Below, piece after piece: positions 45,014 to 57,714 of a stretch of 64,000 nucleotides of DNA. Each line of letters begins with the position of its first letter. Within the stretch, counting starts at the first letter, position 1. Origin of the DNA: Dirofilaria immitis (Eukaryota; Nematoda; Chromadorea; Rhabditida; Onchocercidae); contig JAKNDB010000110.1 in NCBI GenBank assembly GCA_024305405.1, positions 2,728,001 through 2,792,000 of the forward strand. The letters are read 5' to 3'. The translations under genes were made by a program, and so were the position numbers. The notes under the pieces are model-generated. The model made no database searches and was not told the DNA's origin. It saw nothing but the letters and a program-made list of their open reading frames with translations.

Positions 45014-46093
45014 ATGGATGGAGAACAGATCTGCAGTTCAGACGAATCATTGAAATCAGTATGTTGTTGTGTCCGTTTATTATTTTTAGTAATAATAGTG
45101 ATTATTAATGTTAGTTATTATAGTAAGAGATCTGTGGCAGACAGAAGTAGCTGAAAATTGTAGGTATGCGCCCCGGAGGAGTGGGTTGTGGTGTCGAATG
45201 CCATAGGCAGCAAAGCTATCGAGATTCCTGTTTGTCCTTCGCATGGCGTGTTGCATCTCAGGACAGTGAGAAATGTTTTCAAGGATGCTACTGGACTAAA
45301 GTACCGAAATCCTGACACCGGTCTTGATAGAGTGCTTTCGTATGTTTGAATTTTCATTACTAAATGAGTAATTCGTATCGACAAGATAACAAGTGGTAAG
45401 ATTTCCTGTTTTTGTCCAATGTTCAGAAATGAAAAGGATACCAGTACTCAGTGACCGTCACTTTAAATAATAATAGCTCTTTTCCTGAATTGCTTGCCAG
45501 TCCATAAAACTGGACTCAAACCTTACCGCAGTACAAGATTCGAAGCGGGTTGGAAAATGCTTCAAAGCATAAGTTAAACGAAGCTTCACAAATGTTGTCG
45601 TCATAAACCTATCAGGAGGGATAGAATTTGGTAGATCGAGTTTGTCGAATCTGCTTCTTTGATTATATATTCGAAATAGGCCACTATTGAAGGCGAATCG
45701 AACGTTAAATATTAATCCGTTTAGAAAACTAATTTGTTATTAGTCGATCACTTTGTAGGATGAATCATGATGAAACAAGTTTCCTAGCACCAAGTGGAGG
45801 ATGGAAGAATAAGCTGTTCACCGTCGTGCGTCCTGTGAAGTTTGGTCAGCTGTCTTCGTTCCACCCTTAGATTTTTTGAATTCAGTTTTTTCATTCTTGT
45901 TTTTCTAGTAATTCATTTGTTCACTACAAGAAATTAATGAACGTCTAGTGTCGAAAATAGCGACAACTAACCGGCGCGTAGTTTTAGTCCGTCTGCAAGG
46001 GAACGCGAAAAACAAGTGAAACGTTCACTAGCTGACAAATCAAAAACAATAATTGATATGGATGCAAACTTCGATAGAAAAAATGAGACATGA
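45014..46093 (+). CDS. TDP-43 N-terminal-domain-only protein (no RRM)
   Basis: Four exons in phase: 45014-45058, 45164-45339, 45759-45839, 45988-46093; 135 residues. Residues about 22-98 resemble the TDP-43 N-terminal ubiquitin-like oligomerisation domain: KAIEIP, then a TV-containing strand, GLKYRNP (TDP-43 has GLRYRNP), and APSGGW before VV, as in APDAGW...VV. A basic KQVKR (109-113) sits where TDP-43 has the second half of its nuclear localisation signal. The protein then stops (TGA 46091), where RRM1 would begin in TDP-43. The first two donors are GTATGT; the third is a weaker GTTTGG. An AATAAA lies near 46229. No RRM sequence is seen before the next gene at 46851. It may be an independent paralogue or a truncated copy; intact introns and frame argue against a processed pseudogene. 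Confidence 0.72.
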
Positions 46094-46850
46094 TCTAGCA
46101 AGTTCCAAAGTCGGATCTGGATCAGTAATCCCAGAAAGTGCATGTTGAAGCTGATGGCGTCTACTGTAAAGTCGCTAGCCATTGTATTTTGATCGCTTCC
46201 TTTTTTTCTCGTTTTCGTGTTAGTTTTAGTAATAAATTTTCTCAGCCCTTTTGATCTCAGCTTATTAGCTTTACTTCTTTAATATAGAAGACATCCAAAA
46301 ACAATTGAGAAAACTTGAGCTTCTCCCCGGGCTATTCTAAATTCAAATTTACTCTAGTTTCGGTATTTAATTCATTTAGTTGAATTCTTGATACATGGTT
46401 ATTCTGAAGTTACTGTTCGCTCTGCAGATTCAAGCTTTGTTCAATTTTAAATTGAAGTGGTAGATTATGAGTAGAAAATAATTATTAAATAACTTCCAGC
46501 CTTACTCATATTTTCATTTATCCTTACTGGGACTTTTCCGCAAAAGTCCTTACTAGAACTTTCATGTAAGCACGTGTAGGCAGAAGACATATATATGCGC
46601 GAAATCCAACATGAGAATCTTATCTGGATGTGGTAAAAACACAAATAAACAATAAAATATGTTCATGTTTCCAAAACTAAATTTGAATGAGGCATCATAA
46701 TAATGTGATCGGATTGAAGTGACATGCAATTAAAGTTAAGATCGTAAAAAGATAAAATATCTAAAAGACCGCTAAACATAACTGTGTCACTATGTGCACA
46801 TGGATGCAGCGATAAGATCGTGTATATGCCGGTACAGTGAGATTTTTATT
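46094..46850. other. 3' intergenic, no RRM exon found
   Basis: Searched on the + strand for RNP1/RNP2-like motifs continuing the TDP-43-like gene; none seen. It is the convergent gap to the minus-strand gene that ends at 46851. Confidence 0.5.
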
Positions 46851-49800
46851 CTAAAACTTAGCTCCAAGCATTTTTAATATTGCATCTTTATTTTCGATGA
46901 AATACGTCGATACTGTGATGTATGGATCTTCTTGACACTTTTTTATTTGCTCTTCTATTGATTGCTTTTGACCATCTTTTGTACCTCTTACACTGTGACG
47001 CGTAGATTGTCCAATCCTTCTGAAAACAGAAAAGTTTACATCCAAAAATCATTGTTCCTAAAATTTGGGGATTAAGGTAATTAAATTGAACTTGTTCGTG
47101 ACAAAATAACTGATATGTGGTAATATACTTCGTTATATAAAAATGAATAACAAGATTAAAATACGTAAGTCAACCTTTGCACTTGTGGCACTGCTATTTG
47201 AATGGACACATATTCGGAGCAGTAATCTTGAATCCTCGATAATTCTTCCAGAATTGCTATGTTACTTATGTGCTTTACAAGTCCGGCACTTCTTAATGAT
47301 CCCTGGAATCAGATTATTACTCTAAAATTAAAATTTATCATTACTTGCTGCATTCTGCTTTTATTAAATATTATTTTTATATAGCGCAAGTATTAAAGAG
47401 TGCAAGAACTTCTATTTTGAAACAACTGAATTCCTATGTATACCTTTGCTTCCACATGTCGCATAATGCGATTAAAACATCGATATCCCTTTGTTGCAAA
47501 ATCAATTTGAGATAATACAAGAAGAGCACCCAGTAGCTGATCATTATCGTGGTCCATGGTAGTTGATGTATAAACCTTGAAGCAGTAGAAATATTTTTAC
47601 CTTTCATAAATTGTCGTAATTGGCTTTATGAATGAAGTGCTATGTACGGTTCCACAAATTTAATGGATGATAGCAAAAAAGTACCCGAAATAAAATATGG
47701 TACGCAATATCGTACACAATTCTTCTTAATCGTTCTTTCTTGACTATTATGAAAGTCGACTGAAATGAAAGCTTGGGAAAAAGAATACTGAAATATAAAT
47801 AAAAACTGATTCCACTCGGTTCCAAACATAAAACTAATTTATGACAATTTATTACTATAAAATGCGAATACAGCAAAATAATGTTTGATATCGAAATTTC
47901 GTCAAAGAACATATTGTACGTAGAAAAATCACGCAAACCTGGGTGTTAGTTACACAAGTCTGGGTATGAGAGTCGTTTGTAGTATATGCGTTTAATGAAT
48001 GTATGCCGGAAATAGGCTGTAAACGAGACATGAACTAGCACTGTTGCGCAATTAATATCTACTTTATGTCATTCGAAAACAAAGCGTTAACTTTTTAGTT
48101 AATTGGTTTTAGAGTTTCACAAAACCTCAATACATAGCTTACAATATTTGATAAGCTTATTTTTGCATGAATGAAATATGTGACAAATGACTTATTTTTT
48201 TATTCTAACAACTGCAGAACTAGATAAAAAGTGCTTGATAAGAACAAAACCATTTCTGATCCGATATCGTTCGCTGTTGAAATATTAAGCATATGAATTA
48301 CATTTTCACATGCATCAGGCCAATTCCGATCCAAGCAGTGAGCGCAGGCGAGTTGGAAATAAAGCACCTCCTTCGTCCAAAAATCATTATTTCCCTGCTG
48401 CAAAAATAAAGACGAGGTTACACATGCAAGTTAAAAGATCAATTGATCGAGAATAAAATCACTAATACACAAAGAATTTATATTTTGAAATTTCTTGACG
48501 ACACTCACATCATCAACATATGCTATTAATTCATTCACTTTGCATTTGAACAATAGAGATTCGGTGACGAACTGTCGTATGTCACTATAAAAGAAAGCAA
48601 AATACAGACTTTCAACAACAATATCAGCAGAAATCGATGTCATATATGTACAAATTGTTGCACAGCAAAGTTCGTATGCCTCGCATAACTGAAAAATATA
48701 GAGTTAAAAAACTTGTCACATGCTTATATACAAGAACATGATAATCTTTCACAAATTCCATGCCAATTTCACTACTTCACAGAAGATCCATTTAAGAATA
48801 TCGATATCAATCGCAAATAAATGCAAAAATTCAAAAGACTTGACTAGTTAATTCTAATAAAAACTTTTCGAAATAAAAAAGCTACCTCACGCCGCGATGA
48901 CATCAAGTACTCTGTTTGAAACGTTACTACTTCTTCCTTTCGTTCTTTGAGTTTTGTTTTTTTGAAGGAGTTAAACATTCAGTATTACTGTTCAGTAACT
49001 TGTCGACGTCCATAGCCCAGTTATCTTCTGGGATCCATGCAAGTACTTCACCTAATGAATTTCGTGAAGTGAACTTTCTTAATATTAAATTTAGTTCAAA
49101 AAAGTTGAGTCTTCCATTCGCGAATATGTTTGGTAACAAAACACACTTGTATATGCATCAATAAAAAATTAACTTCGTAACTAAAAATATACCAAAAAAA
49201 AAGTGCAGAAAGACACCTTCACTGATATTTGCCTTCCATTGCTTATAACTGTACCACATAAAAAAAGCAAATACGATCTTACGAGCTTCACTTTTTAAAT
49301 TGTAAGCTTTGTCCACGATAGTTGATAAAACGCCACATCCACTGAAAGATATATCTATAAAATGTACATATTTTCCATATATAAGCGAACAGTGAAGTTT
49401 CGAGTATTTTCTTGAAAGAGACTTTTGCTTGTATAACAGTACCATACCTCATATTTGAAGATAAGTTAACAGGTGTTCCAAGATCATATAAAATGACACA
49501 TTTGTCGAACAGTGCAGCCCCTATTTTAAAACTCTCTTGTGAGAAATGCTGTGCTTCGGCTGCATAATTTTCTGAGACTGCCCTGAAATCATTGAAACTG
49601 ACAGCTGTCAATGACTGAAATAACTGTTAAAAAAGAACCAAATGGATGAAATATGAAAACATATATTCAAGACAACAGAATAACTGTTTCTTCTCGATAT
49701 GAAAAAATATGAAAATTAATGACCGCAAAAGATTAGTCCAGGTACCATTATGCTCTGGCCAAGCGATTCCAACGTGAAGAACCGTGATAACAATACTCAA

Positions 49801-51405
49801 AGCTCTGCTCACTGTTATGTTTGTAAAATTCAACTTCAAGAGAGCAGGAGCAACAAAAACTGCTAAAAAGAATTATACTGAACAAAACAATGCAACAGAA
49901 GTGTTGCGCAAATTGCTATTTTAATTTTCATTAATCAAATGATCACTTTCAATATGAAGTGTTACGCTCATGGTCATCATGCACATATTACGAAGTTAAA
50001 AATTTATTTTACGAACGCTTACTAAATGATTAACTAAGCAAATAATGCAAATCATATTTAGTAGTTCTAACGCTTATATTGTGAAATAGCATTCGCTTTC
50101 AGTATTTAGGTCGTACAGTCCTAAACTATGGAGATTTTTAGATTTAAGGAAATTACCTAAATATACATGATACTTGCCAATGCCACTTTTGAGTTCTTTG
50201 TCATTGCTGGCTCTTTCCGTTATGAATGTTACGGCACGGTTCTACAAATTCAATGTTGTAAGGTTCTAAGATTACTTTGATATTCTCAGGAATACTAGAT
50301 CCTCTTCTCAAATTTTTTCATGTCAGAAAAATAATCCGAAAAAAACCACTGCTACAAATAAATAATAACATGAAATCTTAAATAATAAAAAAATAATGAA
50401 ACGAAAAATTAACTAAACTAACCAGCAGTTTGTTGAACTTGTTTTCATCGGCATTACGTAAACAAAAAAGAAGTAACTTTGTTTTCAGAAAATCATCATT
50501 GTCGAAACGCTTTGTTAAGCCACCAATGATGAATTCAAATGCATCGTTTGAAATTTCGGTAAACAAAACTGGAAATTTTTCCGGTGCTATTCATTAATAA
50601 AAATTAAATTTGAAGAAGCAACTCTTCCAGTGAAATAAGTACCTTTTTCAGTAGAATTCTCTGAAGATGATGCTTTCAGGAAAAGCTGATGTATCAATGT
50701 CCAGGCCTCATCTGATGTATGTGTTTTTACGCTAAAATAATAAACACCAATAACTGATCACTTCAAAAATAAAAATGCTTGAAATTTTGTATGCCTTAGA
50801 AGTCTAAAATATATAGATAGATTTAAATAATAGTATATATATATAAGGCAAAATTATACATGACTTTATTTCATGACAATATGATAATAATCATGGAAAA
50901 TAATCATAATGAAAACTTACAGCCGTTCCAGTATGGGGACAGCTTCTATGGCACGATTCCATTTCATATAAAATCGTAGTTCAGTAATCTATAAAGCAAA
51001 TTCAAAGTTCTATCAAAAACTTAACAGCATAAATGGTTTTATTTGATTCCATTTTATTTTTTTCCAATATTCAAACTGATGGAACCGCATTAGTGAAGAT
51101 TTTTCTCAACGTATACTTTATTTATTCTTAATAAGGAAAATAAATCATTATTTTTCATTGAACTACTGATCTTTTTCCAAACACTTCTCATTTTTGCTGC
51201 GGATATGTGTCGATTTTTTCTCTTTACATATTTAAAATGGAGTTTTTTAAAAGTGTCTTGCGCACCTACAAAGGCTTACATCACATAACAATAAATCGAA
51301 ATCAGGATATAGTGATGCCAATCGACAATGCGCTTTCCCGATAGCATAATCGTGCTCCTCTGTCAAACAACGCTCCAAATGCTTCTTAGCCGATAATTCC
51401 ATCAT
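46851..51405 (-). CDS. multi-exon helical-repeat-like protein, family unknown
   Basis: Exons read: 51280-51405, 50921-50988, 50643-50731, 50423-50568, 50157-50241, about 49783-49859, 49448-49623, 49217-49341, about 48886-49145, 48509-48688, 48221-48397, 47444-47575, 47175-47302, 46851-47019; about 630 residues. Most junctions agree in phase. It is all alpha-helical in character, with TPR-like stretches such as EEHDYAIGKAHCRLASLYP and EVLYFQLACAHCLDRNW, and a charged tail ending MLGAKF. I see no catalytic motif, signal peptide or clear membrane segment. A SPO22/ZIP4/TEX11-type meiotic TPR protein is a weak possibility (NYAAEAQHFSQESFKIG). The exon at 48886-49145 changes frame in an A-run near 48960 unless a 44-base intron is assumed, and its 5' boundary is also unsettled. 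The start is the first in-frame ATG pair and may be too short. Confidence 0.6.
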
Positions 51406-51805
51406 CCAATTCTTTATCTCTTCGCGTTTATTACATACGCATTGTCGCCCATCCGACAAATTATATAATCCGAGAAATTAATTTAAAATACGAATCGAAT
51501 AAACAATGGCAAAGTCAATGCGAAATACGTTTTTCCCTTTATTCGCATTTCTATATTTAAATTATTTCTCTTTAGAGGAAGACATTGGAAGAGGCAAAAG
51601 TAGAGAAGAAACAGGAAAAGAGGAAAACAGGAATTGAACAAATATAATAAAACCTCCCTCCCAAAACCACTCCTCCCGCTGGAAAATTGTTGTGTATAAT
51701 AACCATCTCCCGACCATTTCTCACATCCCTTTACGCTACTTAGCAATCTCTGTTTTTCTCAAAACTCAATACTATATTTTTTTCAACCACTGTCATATTG
51801 ACGCA

Positions 51806-52007
51806 TGTTGATCATATGCCTCTAATTCATTAAATATTTGAGCAGGAAAATTTTCCCGCGATAGTGACTGAACGCAGAACGAGCGATGCGAAGGAAGATA
51901 GCACGATTCCGGGTTATCATATTCGTACTCTGAGTGACACCATAGTGACATCATTACATCCCTGGGATGTACAACACTCCTATTTGGATTAACCTTTGAC
52001 TATTCAT
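51806..52007 (-). other. segment open on both strands
   Basis: The minus strand reads about 65 codons without a stop (including SLWCHSEYEYDNPESCY), and the plus strand reads about 48 over the same bases from 51846. GC content is higher than in the flanks. I cannot link it to either neighbour by splicing. It may be an unrecognised exon or a promoter-proximal block. Confidence 0.2.
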
Positions 52008-52072
52008 CCAGCCATGCTGAACATTTAGTTGAAATGTGACGTTCTTTTGCTCCATACTTTCGAACATTCAAA

Positions 52073-52981
52073 TTACTTCATCAGTGGTTTCCGTATGATT
52101 TCTCTTTGAAACTTTTCTAAATTTGTTTGAACGTTTGAGAATCCGAAATTCCGAATTACTGAAAGGTTGTAGCTCATAACACTTTGGATTTCGAGAACAA
52201 TCCGGTTTTTATTGTCAGTCATATTTTCATGAGCGTGTTCGTACTGAATAGCAAACAAGGAAGATATACAACAGTTTTTAAATTACTAATTTGAAGGTAC
52301 AACAAATATTCATTTCATTGTGAATAAATGTCAAAGATCATGGAAACGGTACCAAACAGAGACTATAGTATCGTAGCTGACCGTTTACCCAGTGATTGGC
52401 CGGCCAGTGCATCAAAATATCTTTGGGTAATTCACGGGAATTGTCAAAGCGTATCCTTTGCTGTCTGCATCGGAGAATGGATTGATTACTCCGAAATTTC
52501 GCTGCAATTAACAGTCTTCAGACTTCTCAAGATTTTCAATTTCGATACGTAATACTGAAGCATCTTATTTTTACTTCTGCCGATCTTTGTACTTTTTGTT
52601 TTTCGTTCTATAAATGCAGTATCGAAATACAAATTTTAATTAGATGGAGACAATGAAATTGCTTGAATATTATCTATCCGTTAAATGCATTAATTTGTAG
52701 CTAAGAAATAGATTTTGACAAGTGTTCTAGGATGGAAATTTGTTTTTCAGTATATTTTCAAATTTTAAGTAAATACTAGAATGATAAGAGAAAATTTTTA
52801 AGCGAAATTTTATTCAAAAAAGGAATGTAGCTTATCAGGTATACGAAGGACTAACCATGTACAAATCACCTCTATTATGATCGACGTAAAATCCTCGACG
52901 TGAAGCATATTGAGATTCAGTGCGGTAAGCTAATAGTATCATACTCCATATAACCATCAACAAACATGTTGCTTTTGTCAT
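52073..52981 (-). CDS. orphan small secreted protein, two exons
   Basis: Exon 1 (52856-52981) encodes a clear signal peptide, MTKATCLLMVIWSMILLAY, with cleavage likely near TES-Q, then QYASRRGFYVDHNRGDLYM. A GTTAGT donor in phase 0 joins a CTATTCAG acceptor to exon 2 (52073-52243), giving 98 residues ending REIIRKPLMK. There are no cysteines in the mature part, two possible N-glycosylation sites (NMT, NLS), and a dibasic RR after the signal peptide. Without splicing, exon 1 would read on to a stop at 52835, giving 48 residues. I recognise no family; a neuropeptide or other secreted effector is possible. Both exons keep frame and the splice sites are good, so I think it is real. Confidence 0.5.
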
Positions 52982-55900
52982 TGTTGTTCACTAATTTTTT
53001 CACTGATGAGTTATTTCAATGTCGATTCACGTAACGTCCGTATTTGTTGCTAAGCAAATAAGGGTGAAGCATTCAGGTGAGATAAATTGTTTTCCAAATT
53101 GTGGTCGTAAGCGGAGCGATAACGTAAATTAAAAATAGTATTATCAATAGAAAGATAGTATCAAAAGATAATTAGAAAAACGAGTTTCTAGATTGTTGAG
53201 TAAAGCTACAATTTGAAATATTTCATAAATTTCAGTAGTATTTTGCAATTTTTTCATCCATCATTCATATTCTGGGGTGAAATGATTTAGATCAGCATAT
53301 CGAACAATACAACGAGATTAGTTAAGCAGATGACATATTGCGGGATTCACGATGTTCAATTCTTTTACTAAAAGTTTTTGCCTATTCAGAAAAAAATTTC
53401 TTGGATTCAAAACATTTGGGAACTTTCGTTTCTTGAAGAATTTCTTGGAATTAGAACACAGTGGCAGATGAAAGAGGCCAAGTGCAGTTAAAAAGGAATG
53501 CGCAATGGATGGTGGGTAGATGCTAGTTTGGAAAAGTTTTACAACTTCAAATCTAGTACCTACCCATTTCCTGTTCTGTTTTATATGAGGTATATTATCC
53601 TTCTAGAATACGTCAAGAGAAATTTAAGAAATTTGTCCGATATTTTTTTGTTCTATTTTTCCATTTGCTAAGTAAATAACGAAAACAAAGAAATGAAAAG
53701 CTTGGCATAAAAAAATTACTCAAAGCAATAATAATAGAATCAACATCATTCATGCTAGAAATCTTAAACTTAATAACAACATTGACTTGATTTAAAGTAT
53801 ATTTAACAAAAGATGATCATTTGCTCAGCATACGTTTTGTCTTATTTTAATAAGAAATAGAATATGCTGTTAAGGTTTAGTAAGTAATGACTTACCAATA
53901 CTGATTATCAGACGACTGGAAATTAATCCCAAAAGTCAGTGAAACGTTGCTGCTTATTAGTGCAGGGAAGTGTGCAATCCGAATCATTGGATATTTAAGT
54001 ATTATAGGATTAATGGGATGTTTTAATAATTAATGGTGTAAACTTTTCTCGAGAAGACGATGAGCAGTCAATTTAAATCTCATGAAAGAAATAAATTACA
54101 TAGTTTCATTTACAAAGTGTATATAAACTAAATGGAAATTTCAGGTCATTTGGAGAGTTTGTAAATGAATGGAACCAAAAGTGTTTTACAGTGATGAAAT
54201 GCATAAAATGAAGACTGTATGAATGTTATTAATTATTTGAGAAGTTTTAAACTTCTAATTCTGAGACGGATTTGTTATCCATCATGATTTGCAAAATGTT
54301 TAATATTCCGATCATTCAAATCACTGGAATAAAGAGATTAGAAACCTGCTAACCAAAAATAATGACGAATGTTATAAAGGAGAGAGCAATAAAATTTAAT
54401 GAAAGGATAGTGAATATAATGTTTATGAAGAAGAGCTCCAACTAAGCTAATATTTAAGCAAGATAGTTGAAATGCCAGTTATACTTTCTTCTCAACCTAC
54501 CGTCTTATTAACTAAACTGAACATTTAATTGGTTGCTTAGATAGAATTCATCAAAATTGAATTTTGCTCATAAAAAGAAACAGCAGTGTAGTTAATGTTT
54601 AAATTTTTACTTATTAAAATATTGAAACTAATATCAATTAGAGAAATGTTGAAGAATTAGAATAAAGATAAAAGTTAATCAAATTGATGATAATGGACAA
54701 TTCCTGGATTCTGGTCGAGAGCGAAAACACAAAAAGCATTAATGTATGTAAATCATTTTTTAAAGTTTCTTTGAATGGTATCCTAATTTAACTATTCTTG
54801 AAAATAGCTGTTGAGATTATCTTGTTCCAAAATTGTAATTCTATCTCATATCGAGTACAACATGAACTGAATATTATTCCATTGATATACAGATCGTTAC
54901 TTTGATATCTAATGTTTTGCTTTCATTCTTTATATAGTTCTCGAATAACGGTTACTGACTAAATATTTAGCATATTGTACATATATTCTACATGAACTCA
55001 TTTTTGTGCTTTTTTAAAAATAAGAAGTTTAAAAATTATAATTATACGACGGAAAACAACAATAAGCTGCTCAGGTAGAATCTTGAAATTAAGTAAGCAA
55101 AATTTTATAGATATAAAGGTGAAATGAAAATAGTGATTTTGCCACGCGGTTACAGCTATTTTCTTTGGAAGGCAATAAAAAAAGAAAATAAGGATCTGCA
55201 AAAAAGTTGTTCATTTTGTTATCACTAACAGGTAATTAATGAACTCGTTATGTGCAACAGGAAGTGCTTGCTAATTACGGCTGCTTTAGTAGATCTAGTT
55301 TCAATAAAAAAAAAGGCGCAGTTGTCAAACTATTTATATAGTTGCTAGTTGATCTGTGAACATATCTTTTAAGGCGATCAAGTGCAGAAAATCATTTGCT
55401 TTCTTTAATGAAAAATGACAACCGCAGAAGCGATATATTTACCAGATGAAATCAAACAACTTAGTAATTAGAAACGAACATTGCTAGTATTTGACATATC
55501 AATAAATCACATCAAGTGAAGAAAGCCAAGTAAATAGTTGTGAAAAGGAAATGCAAAATTTCTTTTCGATGATGAAATTCGCTGGATCGATAAAGCAAAT
55601 TATTCATTGTTTTGAATTTCAGATGATCAGAGAAAATTTAATTTTATAAAAACTTTTGCATAAGATATATGGCTTTATCTTATTTTGACTGTGAACTAGA
55701 AAAAGAGATGGTCGAAAACGAACTACAAATTCAGGAAAAACTAATGCAATAGACCGGATTTCTGTTCTGTCTTTAAAATTTTGACATATCTTAATGAATA
55801 AACTTACGTATTAGTAGAATATAAGAAAGATTTTCGGAATAGTTGAAGCAAAATTCTATTTCCATAAGTTCATTGGCTTGTATTTTTAGGCTATATCAGA

Positions 55901-57714
55901 AATGATGAAACATAGTTATTGAATGGTACGATAATAGTTCACTTTAATACTAATTCATTTTTTCGATTCTTGCATTTGAGTGTTGCTTCTTCTTTTTTTT
56001 TTCTTTTTTCTTTTTCAATTATCAAAATGTGTGAGCAGATTAGTTTCATAGAGATATGATTTCATTCAATTTTTGATAATTTTGTTTCGCAACGATATTA
56101 TTTTTTTTTTTAAATTAAATTCCTAACATTAAGAAATTTTATTTAGATATATATTTTTGTTCATTTTTAATAAGCAATAATTTAAAGCAGTTTATATTCT
56201 TTACCTAATTAATTTATGTTGCATTAAGTTTGTTTAGATTAATGAAGATGACAATTGTTCTAACGGATTCACCAATAATCAGTTTTACAAATTGATCAGA
56301 ACAATTTTTACTGATTCTAAGAGCAAGGAAATATCTTTACTTTATTTACACCTTATTTATCGTAATAAATTTATTTTTTATAATGACTGAAATATAGGGA
56401 TCTTAAGTTTAGAACTTGGATAAGACGAAGAAGCGAACATCATTATAAATACTTCTTATCAAATGCATTATTTCATTTGTTACTGCCTCGCTAACATATC
56501 AATAATTGAAATTCCAATTTAAGAGAAATGAAAAGAGTGATTCCTTTACGTTTTTGCAAACGATTCTTGGAAAAATATCATATAAATTTACTTCAACAAG
56601 TTTCCTTAACAACATTATGATACCATTGTATCACTTTCCCATATCTAAAAAAATGATTAAGAAGTGTTTGAAGATCAATGTAATAAATAACGGTTTTACT
56701 TTTCCCATTATTTTTATTTGCATTTCGAAATTATTGAATTTTTTGGAATAATTTTAAAAGTTTTGAAATATTATTATAACTTAGGAATTTTGATTGAAAG
56801 ATTTTATAAAAATGACGTTGGCTAATCCTTGTTAAATTATGAAAGAAATATTTTTATTGATTTAATAAAGCTGATTTAATCATAAAATGATAATATTATC
56901 AAGCATGTTATCATTCAATATTCATTAAGAAAATCTTATCTTAAAAATAATAATGATAATAAGCAATGAGAAACGTATAGAAGTCATAAAGATGATCCAA
57001 TCAAAACATTACTACTCACAAGTGCATCGCAAATAACTACAAAGTTCCCGGATCAGTGAAATAATTAGTGCTACACAATCATAGCCGGGCAATCATCGGA
57101 GCAAATATTGTTATGATGAATTGAGTGGAAAAGATAAATTTGAAGAAAAATCAAATTGTCTTATAAATTAGTTTATTTCTCATAAACAAAATATGCTTCA
57201 TGCATGAAATTTGTACGCAATGAACTAAAGTGAAAGTTTTGCAAAATTTTTTACTAAATTATCATAGATAGATTGGGTATCCATAATTATCAACTGATAG
57301 AATGCATATTAATTAAAAATAGCTCAGGCTTTTGCTAAAGGCAATTAGCAATCATATTAGAAGAAGAATGGTTATTGCATGCTACGACTTCTCGAGCGGA
57401 TGTCACAAAAATGAATGCATCATTCGGCCTCCATGCTATAAAATGAGAATTATTTTTTTTTTTTTAAAAATTTTGCAACTTAAACAATCTTTTAAAAATT
57501 GATTTAATTTATAAAATTTATGAAAATAAAATATACGTTAAATTATACGTCGATTATGAAATCAGTTTTGACAAAAATATATAACAATTGAAATGTGCTA
57601 AAATTGTTTTATGAAATAAATTCTTAGTCGAAAAAAAAAAAAGTTTCTAATTCAATACGTCATTAATACAATTTCGTTTTTAGCTGAAACCATTTCTGAA
57701 TGCACACTTACTAA
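52982..57714. other. 4.7 kb intergenic, no gene seen
   Basis: AT-rich, with frequent stops and short homopolymers. The longest frames (82 codons or fewer) lack recognisable motifs and have the Phe/Ile/Lys-rich composition expected of random AT-rich DNA. Confidence 0.45.

Noticed and set aside
52328..52552. 74-codon + strand frame
   Set aside because: It lies inside the intron of the minus-strand secreted gene and I recognise no domain or partner exon. Kept only as a weak possibility.
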